DNA from: Parelaphostrongylus tenuis
Taxonomy: Eukaryota; Nematoda; Chromadorea; Rhabditida; Metastrongylidae
Assembly: GCA_019055375.1 (NCBI GenBank)
Contig: JAHQIW010005931.1
Location: 1 to 64,000, forward strand
DNA: 64,000 bases
Direction: 5' to 3'
Below, in pieces: positions 58,001 to 64,000 of the stretch (positions within the stretch are counted from its first letter, which is position 1; each line of letters starts with the position of its first letter). Position numbers and translations under genes: made by a program. The notes under the pieces are model-generated. The model had not been told where the DNA came from and made no database searches. It was given only the letters and a program-made list of their open reading frames with translations.

Positions 58001-60073
58001 AAATTCTAGTTAACTCAGGCATTCTAATGTTCCAATAAATCACTCCTGATTACGAAGCCAATAACTTCAATGAAAATTTGTAGAAAAGCATTAATGATAT
58101 GGAGAGGAAGTCGCAAATTGAAAAAAGTAGTCCGCTTAAAATGCTCACAAAACCCCCCCCCTCCATATAAAGAATAAAGCTCTCGGCATTGATGAATCCC
58201 TGAGGGATGCATCATGCGCCATGCATTTGTCTTCAATTTTAACTTCGTTTGAGGTTATCAAATGGATATCTGGCCTTCAAAGTGACTCGCGGAGGCCTCC
58301 CGCTAAATCGACTCACTGATGCATTATGCTCCCAGGTGAGCCCGGTACCGATTTACCGACGCCGGGAGGGTAGATGGCCTCGTAAACCATGAGCAAGATC
58401 GCACCATTGGCCTCGTGTGCGACTCAGAGCACCTCTAACCACTGCCCTACATGCGCTCGTGTGCCCATAGCACCACAAAACTACATTAGTTACCAAAGTT
58501 AAAAGAGTGAAGGAAAGGCGAATATAAAAAAATAAGCCTGTAATTGACAATACTACATGGATCCACATTTGTGACTTGAATCCCTGATCAAAAAGGGTCT
58601 ATAGATATAGACTAAAGCACGGTCCAAAAATCTCTTCTCAGACCTTTTCACTTCTCTAAACACTGTTGTCGCAGCCTACGTTCTACTCAGTATAAGTTGA
58701 CATTGTTCTGATGTAAACGAATACCACTAAAAGCAATTGAAAAGCTCTTCGAAACGTTTTTTTCTCTCGTTTCAAAACAACTCAAGACGTGTGTTCTTAT
58801 GAGTGTAAGTGTGCACGAAATGATTAAACTTCTTGGTTGTGTGTGTTGTTGTGTTGTATTCACATAAGTTAGTATCCACTGATGATCTAATGTCTAACAA
58901 TCCATCGATATCAAAGTTGGAAACATTATAAGCTGTGTAGGCGGACCGACGGATAGGATAGCATAGTTCTTAACGTTAATAACATCCCAGTTGCTAGGAC
59001 ACCTACCAGCCATTCTGACGAACACTCAGATGTTCCTAGATCGTCTACGTAACGCGAAACCAAACAACGCGTATGTAGTGGAGTCATTCGACTTCTTGGT
59101 TGATTAATCGATTGCAAACATTCGAAAATAACTGAGGAAGGTGAAGAAAATTACGCGTTCTCTCCGGTAAGACGGCATGGGGATTGTGGAACAACACCTT
59201 TTACTAGACAAAAAGTTTACACGAGAGAGTTAACAATCATTCGAAAGCTCAAATATCTGGCTATTGCGTTACGCATCCGTTTTCTAAAGAACCTTTCTTA
59301 AAACGCTGTAGCAGAAAGAGAACATTTGTTTTTTACATATGCATAATTCTCGCAAGACGGAACTCGTTACTCCAATTGTAAGTAACCATTAGGTAGCGTT
59401 AATTACGACCATTCCAACGCTGTGCTTATTTTCTGAAAAGATCGTTTCACTGCCGTGTAGCCGGGGAACAAATCGAGTTTCACATTTGCACGCATGTGTT
59501 CTTCGGTTACTGTATGGTCTGGGTTACTGTAAGTGAAGTGCGATGTATTTCTCAATTAGGAATTCTTCTCCGTTTCGAAAGAGACTTCACCTAAAACGTA
59601 TGGTTCTGATACCAAGATATTTCCCCTACACGTTCGGGTGCTTTGCGTGCTTCCAGCGAAGTAATAGTGGAATACGCGGCCGGTCTAAACACATGGCTTT
59701 ATTGTATTATGACTGGGTACTTTCAAGAAAGGAGCACGTAGAGCACTGGCTGGAGATCCATAGTTCTGAATGATTATTAAGACTCTTACGAAAAGTTCTT
59801 ATCCACTGAGAGGGCACGTTTCTTCATCTCGTGGCGGCGTTTAACGGAAAAGAACCAAATTACGAAGTTTAGAGGAAATGTAAGGAGAAAACGTGGGAAA
59901 CGTACAGTGTCAGACTGCGTGTCTGACTGAGCATCTTCTGACGCTTCATCGACGTCCATCTCTTGGTCGGGAATCGATTCGTCAACATCCTCATCAGCCG
60001 CTGTGCTCGATTCGTCAAGAGAATCGTCAAGTAGAGAATCGCTCACATCAACCAATTTCATTCTCGACGGCAT
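37604..60073 (-). CDS. CoREST/RCOR-type corepressor (ELM2-SANT1-zinc finger-SANT2)
   Basis: CoREST proteins scaffold the LSD1 demethylase and HDAC1/2 on nucleosomes in the nucleus. Minus-strand exons are 60073-59906, 57728-57632, 56373-56258, 55981-55889, 55765-55604, 55516-55404, 39589-39473, 39411-39332, 39277-39142, 38489-38382, 38257-38118, 37964-37813 and 37714-37604. Phases agree at all twelve junctions and the total is 1,593 nt (530 codons plus stop). Order: acidic start; basic-acidic linker; ELM2 ([11 protein letters not shown] ... [17 protein letters not shown]); SANT1 ([20 protein letters not shown]); GATA-like finger; coiled coil; SANT2 (WTEEER ... [16 protein letters not shown]). 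The worm genes spr-1 and rcor-1 are the obvious relatives, but I cannot assign an ortholog. Exon 3 could end earlier, at 56,300, in the same frame. AATAAA follows the stop by about 75 nt. Intron 6 is 15.8 kb and holds a phosphatase gene on the other strand. Confidence 0.85.
38382..39411 (-). CDS. CoREST exons 8-10 (unit B): linker and coiled coil
   Basis: Exon 8 (39411-39332) reads [20 protein letters not shown]. Exon 9 (39277-39142) reads [20 protein letters not shown] and [15 protein letters not shown]. Exon 10 (38489-38382) reads [20 protein letters not shown], a clear heptad helix. This corresponds to the RCOR linker whose helix binds the LSD1 tower domain. Phases 2-1, 1-2 and 2-1 match at the joins. 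Confidence 0.75.
38560..39045. repeat. inverted pair of tRNA-like elements (unit B)
   Basis: Same structure as in unit A, with heads at about 38,597-38,670 (minus) and 38,936-39,010 (plus). The spacer here is longer and itself inverted: the CAGCTCAACTGGGTTTAT.AA block occurs on both sides. This fuller spacer is probably the ancestral form, and unit A has lost one side. Confidence 0.7.
39473..39589 (-). CDS. CoREST exon 7 (unit B): GATA-like zinc finger
   Basis: The exon follows TTTTTTTTAG and begins [19 protein letters not shown], then [14 protein letters not shown], giving C-x2-C ... C-x2-C. The LC..C..YYK end resembles the second half of GATA-type fingers and the GATA-like fingers of MTA and RERE proteins. 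It joins exon 6 in phase, making an Asn codon. This is the first exon inside the duplicated unit. Confidence 0.8.
39700..40676. mobile_element. foldback element with three 276-bp tandem units, only in unit B
   Basis: It is flanked by a 12-bp direct repeat AGAAACTCGATA (39,688-39,699 and 40,677-40,688) and absent from unit A. Inside is one unit in plus orientation (39,700 to about 39,930), followed by three units in the opposite orientation with a period of 276 bp (the marker CGCCTCCCTCC falls at 39,933, 40,209 and 40,485). It is GC-rich and encodes no protein I can find. A related older copy lies at 27,330-27,790. Confidence 0.85.
40771..41079 (+). mobile_element. tRNA-derived SINE (family 1), full copy with target-site duplication
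   Basis: The 8-bp direct repeat AAGATTAT flanks the element (40,763-40,770 and 41,080-41,087), and unit A has the empty site. The head has an A box (TGTGGCGCAGTGGTTAGAG) and B box (GGTTCGATCTC), as in a pol III promoter. The body ends in (TTTATCC)-type repeats. Related copies are at 17,865-18,055, 21,500-21,675, 46,960-47,232 and 58,170-58,465. Confidence 0.85.
42160..44180 (+). mobile_element. 5'-truncated RTE retrotransposon, unit B
   Basis: The same insertion as in unit A, duplicated with it. It has extra one-base deletions: CACCTGAGAACC near 42,680 (unit A CACCTGGAGAACC) breaks the RT frame earlier, and ATGGGAACGAG near 43,608 (unit A ATGGGAAACGAG) breaks the C-terminal frame. Otherwise the copies are nearly identical. 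Confidence 0.85.
44181..44600. repeat. AT-rich block after the RTE tail, unit B
   Basis: Counterpart of 35,871-36,300, with small length differences in the A/T runs. Confidence 0.75.
44690..44965 (+). pseudogene. mariner N-terminal relic, right end of unit B and beyond
   Basis: The plus strand reads [20 protein letters not shown] then RPSSDHP, the mariner WF.KF ... L.D.PRSGRP region. It crosses the right end of the duplicated unit without a break, so it marks the original flank. No catalytic domain is present. Confidence 0.65.
44966..45790. other. CoREST intron 6 stretch without recognised feature
   Basis: GC content is slightly higher than in the surroundings and short frames occur, but nothing is recognisable. 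It adjoins the envelope-like relic and could be the remains of the same element, for example its 3' end. Confidence 0.35.
45800..46460 (-). pseudogene. envelope-like glycoprotein relic (phlebovirus G2-like domain)
   Basis: Two or three minus-strand frames carry the pieces in order: about 46,444-46,214 with a [12 protein letters not shown] and NGRQKAIW region; a short cysteine segment about 46,225-46,150; and 46,047-45,830 with [20 protein letters not shown]. The C..C......GC..C..GA pattern and the preceding block resemble the G2-type fusion glycoprotein found as Env in some nematode BEL/Pao retroelements. At least one frameshift and one stop separate the pieces, and I see no gag, pol or long terminal repeats nearby, so it is a decayed fragment. 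The family call is tentative. Confidence 0.45.
46790..46920. repeat. two-copy direct repeat of about 62 bp
   Basis: CGAGTAAGTGTCACCGGAAA and CGCGTAAGTGTCACCAGAAA each lead into TTGTTTAAGT, about 62 bp apart. Possibly part of a decayed element end. Confidence 0.6.
46960..47232 (-). repeat. tRNA-derived SINE (family 1), minus orientation
   Basis: From CTCTCGACGTTGATCGATCC through TGTATATCTGGCCTTTAC to CACTGCGCCACATGCGCTCC, the reverse complement of the element at 40,771-41,079. The 5' head directly touches a microsatellite. Confidence 0.75.
47233..47555. repeat. ATGTATAC-type microsatellite, 320 bp
   Basis: The longest such block in the window: alternating TATATACATGTATA with TA runs at the right end. 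Frames of up to 133 codons in this block encode only Y, I, C, H, T and M. Confidence 0.85.
47894..51641 (+). CDS. protein tyrosine phosphatase, nested in CoREST intron 6
   Basis: Plus-strand exons: 47894-47991, 48109-48295, 48378-48494, an unclear part about 48,510-48,580, 50801-50976, 51046-51214 and 51489-51641 (stop TAA). Motifs in order: NRFRDIP (pTyr-loop start), [31 protein letters not shown], then [15 protein letters not shown], the loop HCLAGTARS (HCX5R with catalytic Cys and Arg), and [15 protein letters not shown] (Q-loop). This is a classical PTP domain of the nematode-expanded type. No exon upstream of 47,894 was found. The WPD loop reads WGY, so the general-acid Asp is missing. 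Between 48,494 and 50,801 the phases do not join cleanly, and an RTE copy lies there. It may be a pseudophosphatase or a young pseudogene. Confidence 0.8.
48890..49105. repeat. ATGTATAC-type microsatellite
   Basis: About 215 bp of TATACATATATGTACACATG-like units ending in a (TA)n run, right next to the RTE fragment, inside a phosphatase intron. Confidence 0.8.
49130..49985 (-). mobile_element. RTE 3' fragment inside a phosphatase intron
   Basis: Minus-strand frame 49,509-49,099 reads [40 protein letters not shown] and [20 protein letters not shown]. Further upstream pieces reach the DDI region near 49,935. It has the 3' tail at 49,160 and is 5' truncated. Confidence 0.8.
51046..51214 (+). 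CDS. phosphatase exon with the HCX5R active-site loop
   Basis: The exon starts after TTACAGCAG in phase with the preceding exon and reads [20 protein letters not shown], ending [15 protein letters not shown]. Active PTPs usually have HCSAG.GRTG; here Gly before Arg is Ala, and Ser follows Arg. The nucleophile and phosphate-binding Arg are kept. Confidence 0.8.
51880..52045 (-). repeat. Penelope-like element tail
   Basis: CACGAGGTGATACAATAAAC, CAGCTGACGTTTCGGCAGTT and CGCCTTCTTCAGAGCCTGG match the outer arms of the 10.2-11.3 kb palindrome. It is a single copy without the endonuclease part. Confidence 0.7.
52046..55400. other. CoREST intron 6, mostly featureless
   Basis: Contains a two-copy tandem repeat of about 73 bp (53,005-53,160, each with AAGCTTGAACTTTACA and AGGTTTTTTGCA) and copies of the dispersed AGTGTTAGTAATCATTCGAA repeat near 53,490-53,530 and 54,405-54,460. 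Frames at 52.25-52.56, 53.74-53.96 and 54.26-54.56 kb have no motif or splice support. Confidence 0.4.
55404..56373 (-). CDS. CoREST exons 3-6: ELM2 and SANT1 domains
   Basis: Exon 3 opens ELM2 with [16 protein letters not shown]. Exon 4 (55981-55889) gives [20 protein letters not shown]. Exon 5 (55765-55604) ends ELM2 with [16 protein letters not shown] and begins SANT1 with [20 protein letters not shown]. Exon 6 (55516-55404) completes SANT1 with [15 protein letters not shown]. In RCOR proteins ELM2-SANT1 binds HDAC1/2, and the basic patch here would fit inositol phosphate contact; that is family knowledge. For exon 3, the frame-preserving donors are a GTTGAG at 56,299 and a GC donor (CAG|GCTAGT) at 56,257. 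The longer form keeps an extra acidic stretch. Confidence 0.85.
56040..56235. repeat. ATGTATAC-type microsatellite in CoREST intron 3
   Basis: ACATGTATATATATGCACAC followed by TACGTATATATACGTATC-type units, lying between exons 3 and 4. Confidence 0.8.
56374..57630. other. CoREST intron 2
   Basis: No exon, RNA gene or recognised transposon. A plus-strand frame at 56,928-57,212 shows no motif and belongs to moderately repeated sequence resembling 53.6 and 59.4 kb (AAACATACGCTAT-type blocks near ACTCGC). I do not call it a gene. Confidence 0.35.
57632..60073 (-). CDS. CoREST exons 1-2: acidic N-terminus and basic/acidic linker
   Basis: Exon 1 (60073-59906) starts [20 protein letters not shown] and is strongly acidic to its ACT|GTACGTTT donor. 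I chose this ATG because the longer frame upstream has no earlier ATG. Exon 2 (57728-57632) follows TTTATCAG and encodes [20 protein letters not shown] then [10 protein letters not shown], a likely nuclear localisation signal followed by acidic residues. It ends with one base at G|GTTACTG. The exon 2 to 3 join makes an Ala codon in frame. Confidence 0.7.
58170..58465 (-). repeat. tRNA-derived SINE (family 1), CoREST intron 1
   Basis: From AGCTCTCGGCATTGATGAATCC through ATGGATATCTGGCCTTCAAA to CACTGCCCTACATGCGCTC, minus orientation. It is preceded by a C8 run at 58,153-58,161. Confidence 0.7.
58470..59900. other. CoREST intron 1, remaining part
   Basis: Holds two copies of the dispersed repeat with AACAATCATTCGAAAGC (59,205-59,245) and GAATGATTATTAAGACTC (59,770-59,820). 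Nothing else is recognisable. Confidence 0.35.
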
Positions 60074-60119
60074 CACGGCGAACAGCACTAGAACACCAAC
60101 TGATTATCTCTGTAACACT

Positions 60120-60245
60120 TGAGGAAATATATCCAGTGATACTGAGTGATGTGCAAAACTTTGACGTCAGGCGGGACTCGAACTCGCACTTCATCCTTTC
60201 CCGGCGGCGTGTGCTCTAACCCGTTGCGCTACTGACGTCTGTTTT
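60120..60245 (-). repeat. tRNA-like SINE (family 3) upstream of the CoREST start
   Basis: ACTGAGTGATGTGCAAAACT leads into GACGTCAGGCGGGACTCGAA and GCGTGTGCTCTAACCCGTTG, the minus-strand form of the heads at 12.6 and 28.3 kb. It lies about 100 bp upstream of the CoREST start codon. Confidence 0.55.
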
Positions 60246-60489
60246 GCAATCACACTTGAGGAAATCGCTGACGAAAACACACAAATTTAACACTAAGATC
60301 ACGATAGGGATCGGCTGAGACAAGGAAAGAGCTCACTACGCACTCGATCGATGTTTGCAAACGAGTCGAGATACAGAAAAAGATGTACAAGCACGTTCAT
60401 CACTCGATCGCCCGTTCAAATCCCCGCCGATTGTCCAATAGGGCGCGCTATTTTTCACAAAGTGAGATTTTCACGGGTACGGAAATCAC

Positions 60490-60493
60490 ATGT

Positions 60494-60524
<31 letters not shown>

Positions 60525-60671
60525 CATATATATGTATACATGTACATATATTTGCATATATATATATATATATTTATGCACATATAAGTGTATTCTGTAC
60601 ATAAATGTCAACGTTCTTATGTAGATCTCTGCAGAAAACTATGTGAGATTAGGAACTACTCTGATAATGAG

Positions 60672-60723
<52 letters not shown>

Positions 60724-60775
60724 GTCATATGTACATATATATATATATATATTATATACATATACACATTTACGT
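60490..60775. repeat. two TA-rich microsatellites
   Basis: (TA)n with GTATACATGTACATA inserts at about 60,490-60,590, and again at 60,673-60,775, separated by about 80 bp of ordinary sequence. Confidence 0.8.
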
Positions 60776-61060
60776 AGGTATCTCATTATTTGAACCAATT
60801 CGTTTTTCGTCTTCTTCTTGAACGTCGTAGGATGCTCGCTGAGCGAGTCTCCCTGCATTCTCGAGGATAGCCAAGCTGTGGCGTTCCATAGGGCGCTGCC
60901 GGAGTGAGGTGAGGATGGAGCTCGGCTTCACGTGCGCCGCAACGAGCATCCAATTGGTGTAGATCAAGTTGCGAAATTTTACAAGAATTCTTTTTCATGT
61001 TATCCCTTCGACAATATTATTATGATGCTATCACTATCACTCCAAGAATGTTAAGAGACA
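60776..61060. other. intergenic, possible SINE trace
   Basis: GC-richer stretch at 60,820-60,960 (GCGTTCCATAGGGCGCTG) that may be a reversed family-2 SINE trace. No gene seen. Confidence 0.3.
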
Positions 61061-61600
61061 TGCGGAACCTTGAACCTCAGATGGGATATGAACCTGCGTC
61101 TCCAGAGGATTGGCTGATACGAAGGGCCTGCCCGACCGACGAGGCTGCAAAGCCGAAACACGCGCATCGGGCTGTACAAGAGCCCGTAACAGACAAAATG
61201 ACATGCGTGGCTCGAATAATAATTGTGGTACATGTACAGAATTTTGAGCGTGGTCTTAAGAAAACACTCGAAACGAAAAATATGATATATCAAATATACT
61301 AACCAGGAGCAATCGAGCAGCACAACACTCTGCGTTCGGTGAGTTTCACTGGACATAGAGTGTAAAACGTTCGTCGTCGCTAACTCTTAGTGTGGAGAAT
61401 GGAGCACCCACAGCGATTAGCATAAGACGAAAAAGGGTAACTGCGTGACTGACGAGATCGCAAGATTGAAACACGTGTATCGGGCTCTATAAGTCAGCCC
61501 TCTTTGATAGACCACTGACATGCGTGGCTCAAAAATAATCACCAGGCATATTGAATTTTGAGCTGTGGTCTTGAGAAAACACTCGAAACGAAAGATATGA
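61060..61600. repeat. two direct copies of a dispersed repeat
   Basis: Blocks with ACATGCGTGGCTC, then TTTTGAG.GTGGTCTT.AGAAAA and CTCGAAACGAAA, occur at 61,200-61,285 and 61,515-61,595 and also at 25,520-25,600. The preceding CACG.GTATCGGGCT.TA segment is shared as well. A microsatellite follows at 61,600-61,740. Confidence 0.65.
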
Positions 61601-61740
61601 TATATGTATATACATATATGTATGTACATATAAAAGTGTTGTATTGATACATACACGTATATATGTACATATATGCATGTGTACACATGTGTATATGTAC
61701 TTATGTATGAATATATATACGTATGATATGCACATATCTA

Positions 61741-62049
61741 TAAACATGTAGTTGTAAATGTACTAACATTGTAAGAGAACTGTCCGTGAAGCATAAGTAT
61801 GGTTGAAATTTCTTTCTTTTGTGAAGCTTTGCTAAATTAGTATCAAATAATGCGAACTCAGTGCTAGGTAAATTGAATCACCGATAGTGATTTTTTTCTT
61901 TGAAGAAAAACGGGGGACTTATATGTTAGACGACGACAGATTTATAAAACGATCTCATTCACTGGACAAGAACTTTTCATAAGAGTGTTAGTAATCATTG
62001 GAATGCTTGAATAGCTGGCTAGAGCCCCACGTGGTCGGTTTTTTAGGAA
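61741..62049. other. intergenic stretch
   Basis: One copy of the dispersed repeat (ACTGGACAAGAACTTTTCAT, AGTGTTAGTAATCATTGG) at 61,955-62,010. No gene seen. Confidence 0.35.
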
Positions 62050-63110
62050 AGAAATATGGATATAGATGCATCTATCCTCGGACCTCCCTCTTTGAGGGAT
62101 CCCGCCCAGTCAGTCGCGAGTGCACGTGGCGCGTCCCCAGGTGTTGCATAGGGGGATAAACGCGAACCAAAGGCGACCGTGTGCTTCCCAGAAACGCAGG
62201 AGGATTCAAAGGATGAGCTCCCTGCTTCTGCAGCACCGACTTGACAAAACTTATTTATACTAGCCAATCGACCAAAAGCCTGCAATCAAGCGGCTGGGAA
62301 GTAGATGGGAGGCGGTTAGGAGTCGCCTCCAACAAATAAGCTCCTCCCGCTCCTCCGAGACAGACTGGCAAGTACTTGTGAATACACAGCCCCCCCCCCC
62401 CCCCCCGTTTAAAGCGCCTGGTTAGCTATACGTTGGATTTGAAAATGCCAAAAACGGTAACAAATATGGGCCTCATTCCCCCGCCCCCGAAAGAGCCCCT
62501 GGTACGGCAGCGCCAGGTAGGACGCATACGGAGAGGCTGCTAAAATCTTAGGGCCAAACTAGGCTGCCAAGATCGAAACGGACTAAAACAAAAATCTGCA
62601 CCTACAATGCAAGAACTACTCACGAAGGCGCTGTAGAAGATCTCTTGATTCAAGCAAGAACGATATAGTGTACGACGTCACTGGCTTGCCTGAGACGAGA
62701 AGACGCCGTCCTTTCCACGCTGTCTATGGCACCGAAGAAGAACTATTCCTTGGAACATGCGATCGCAGAGGTGTCGGCGGCGTTGGCGTCCTCGTTAAAT
62801 CGAATTTGACCGTGAATATCGATTCGTTTGAGCAACTAACAACTCGTATTGGACGATTACGGTTGAAATGATGTGGTTCTATGTCGGCTATGACCATATT
62901 CGTTGCTTACGCTCCAATATCAAGCTATGACGAAGACGATGTCGAAGCATTCTACATGGACCTAGAAAAATTCTCCAGAAAAGATCGCACATTCTTCAAG
63001 ATCATTGTCGGAGATTTTTATGCAAAAACTGGATGTGAAAGAACGTCTGAAGAACGTCACATGGGACCCACGGACTAGAATGGAATGAACAGGGTGAGAG
63101 GCTATCTAAG
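62050..63110 (+). mobile_element. RTE retrotransposon 5' half: leader and endonuclease domain
   Basis: A GC-richer leader (62,050-62,580, with a C18 run at 62,389-62,406) is followed by AP-endonuclease sequence: KICTYNARTTHEGAVEDLL near 62,590, ETRRRRPFHAVYGTEEELF, GVGGVGVLVK, TIFVAYAPISSYDEDDVEAF and IIVGDFYAKTG. The usual GDFNA motif is GDFYA here, so a catalytic Asn is lost. Stops at 62,665 and 62,870 break the frame. The RT half is absent: the sequence turns into an opposing RTE copy at about 63,165. Confidence 0.8.
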
Positions 63111-63164
63111 TTTATCATGACGACCCGAATTATCCATGGTCACTCACAATTCCCAAAGCCTGTA

Positions 63165-64000
63165 TCTCAGCGCTGGACGTGGGAGTCTCCCAATGGAGAG
63201 TATCACCTGTATCACCTGTCGTCCCGTTGATCGTCGAGTGACTCGAGCGGGTACCAGCAACTCTTCCATTTTTCCCTATCGCGTGCAAGAGTAGCCCAGT
63301 GGGACCTCCTTGCTCTAGGAATTCGCTGAGCATCATATCTTTCTTCCATCGCTTTCGTGAAGAAATCGGACCAACGGGTCAGTGGTCTTCCTTTAGAGCG
63401 CTTGACGTCCCGAGGAATCCAGTCGGTAACGGCTCTCGTCCATCGGTTGTCGTTGAAGCGCATCACGTGTCCGGCCCACCTTATTTTCGATATCCTGGCG
63501 TGTAGAACGGCGTCTCTAATTTTCGATCGTTGACGTAGGTCGGAAGTTCGGATCCTTTGTCTCATTTGCGAAATACGAGATACTCCTAGCATCGACCTTT
63601 CGACTGCGCGTTCGATAACGGCAAGTGATCTTTCATCCTGCTTACGTAGCGACCAGGTTTCTGCTGCATACGTTAGGGCAGGGATAATTGTCGAGTCGAA
63701 AAGGTGGGCACGGAGTCGGATGTTCTTTGTCCTCTTCACTACATCTTCGATGCTCTTAAACGTTCCCCAAGCCGCTCGTTTCCTCCTGCTCAACTCTGGG
63801 GCTAGGTCGTTCATCATGTTGATTTCACGACCTAGATAGATGTAACTGGAGCATTCGGAAATTGTCGTTCCGTTGAGCGTGAATGGGGCATTAGAAACCC
63901 ATCCGTTCCTCATGAACATTGTTTTCGTTAGATTCAGTTAAAGACCGATCTTTCCACAGGCGTTATCGAAATTAGTCAACATTCGTTCCGCTTGGCTGAT
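63165..64000 (-). mobile_element. RTE retrotransposon 3' half, opposing orientation
   Basis: An open frame of 235 codons (63,919-63,212) encodes the RTE C-terminal region: [60 protein letters not shown] and [20 protein letters not shown]. It is the best preserved RTE piece in the window. The tail with TATCACCTGTATCACCTGTC lies at 63,195-63,222. The element continues past the window edge. Confidence 0.85.

Noticed and set aside
1..64000. CRISPR arrays, bacterial operons, prophage or toxin-antitoxin systems
   Set aside because: No regularly spaced repeats with unique spacers, no ribosome-binding sites and no prokaryotic coding density; all coding evidence is spliced and eukaryotic.

Overview
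This window reads as nuclear DNA of a parasitic nematode, most likely a clade V strongylid of the hookworm type. Genes have many short exons with GT..AG introns, stop-rich AT-biased introns run to many kilobases, and transposon debris is dense. The RTE-type non-LTR elements, mariner relics and tRNA-derived SINEs fit that assignment, but the species call is an inference. There is nothing bacterial here: no operons, CRISPR arrays or rRNA.

Three host genes can be assembled by joining exons whose reading phases agree across every or nearly every splice junction. (1) A coiled-coil protein of unknown function lies on the minus strand. It starts at 28,811 and runs down to about 3,570 or 2,991, with 13 or 14 exons and about 470 codons. 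(2) A CoREST/RCOR-type corepressor lies on the minus strand, 60,073 down to 37,604. Its 13 exons give about 530 codons in the order acidic N-terminus, ELM2, SANT1, GATA-like zinc finger, coiled coil, SANT2. (3) A protein tyrosine phosphatase lies on the plus strand, 47,894 to 51,641. It is nested inside the roughly 15.8 kb intron between CoREST exons 6 and 7.

The most striking structure is a direct tandem duplication of 7.4 to 8.3 kb (29,166-36,521 and 36,522-44,831). Each unit carries the last seven exons of the CoREST gene (zinc finger to stop codon), a 5'-truncated RTE element, an AT-rich block and the start of a mariner relic. The unit next to the gene body (B) is intact. The distal unit (A) has a stop codon in exon 9, a GC instead of GT splice donor after exon 11, and a Gly to Cys change beside a zinc ligand. 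Divergence between units is patchy: some tracts are nearly identical and others clearly diverged, which suggests gene conversion. Unit B alone gained a 977-bp foldback element and a 309-bp SINE, each with a target-site duplication. Unit A alone has a local duplication of about 490 bp.

The rest is repeats. A near full-length RTE relic lies at 4.7-8.2 kb with a SINE inside it. A 1.1-kb palindrome at 10.2-11.3 kb is built from the GIY-YIG end of a Penelope-like element. There are mariner pieces at 0-0.3, 11.3, 15.3, 24.1, 36.4 and 44.7 kb, and a frameshifted envelope-like glycoprotein relic at 45.8-46.5 kb. Several tRNA-like SINE families are present, along with many blocks of a palindrome-rich ATGTATAC-type microsatellite. 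At the right edge the 5' half of one RTE copy meets the 3' half of another in opposite orientation.
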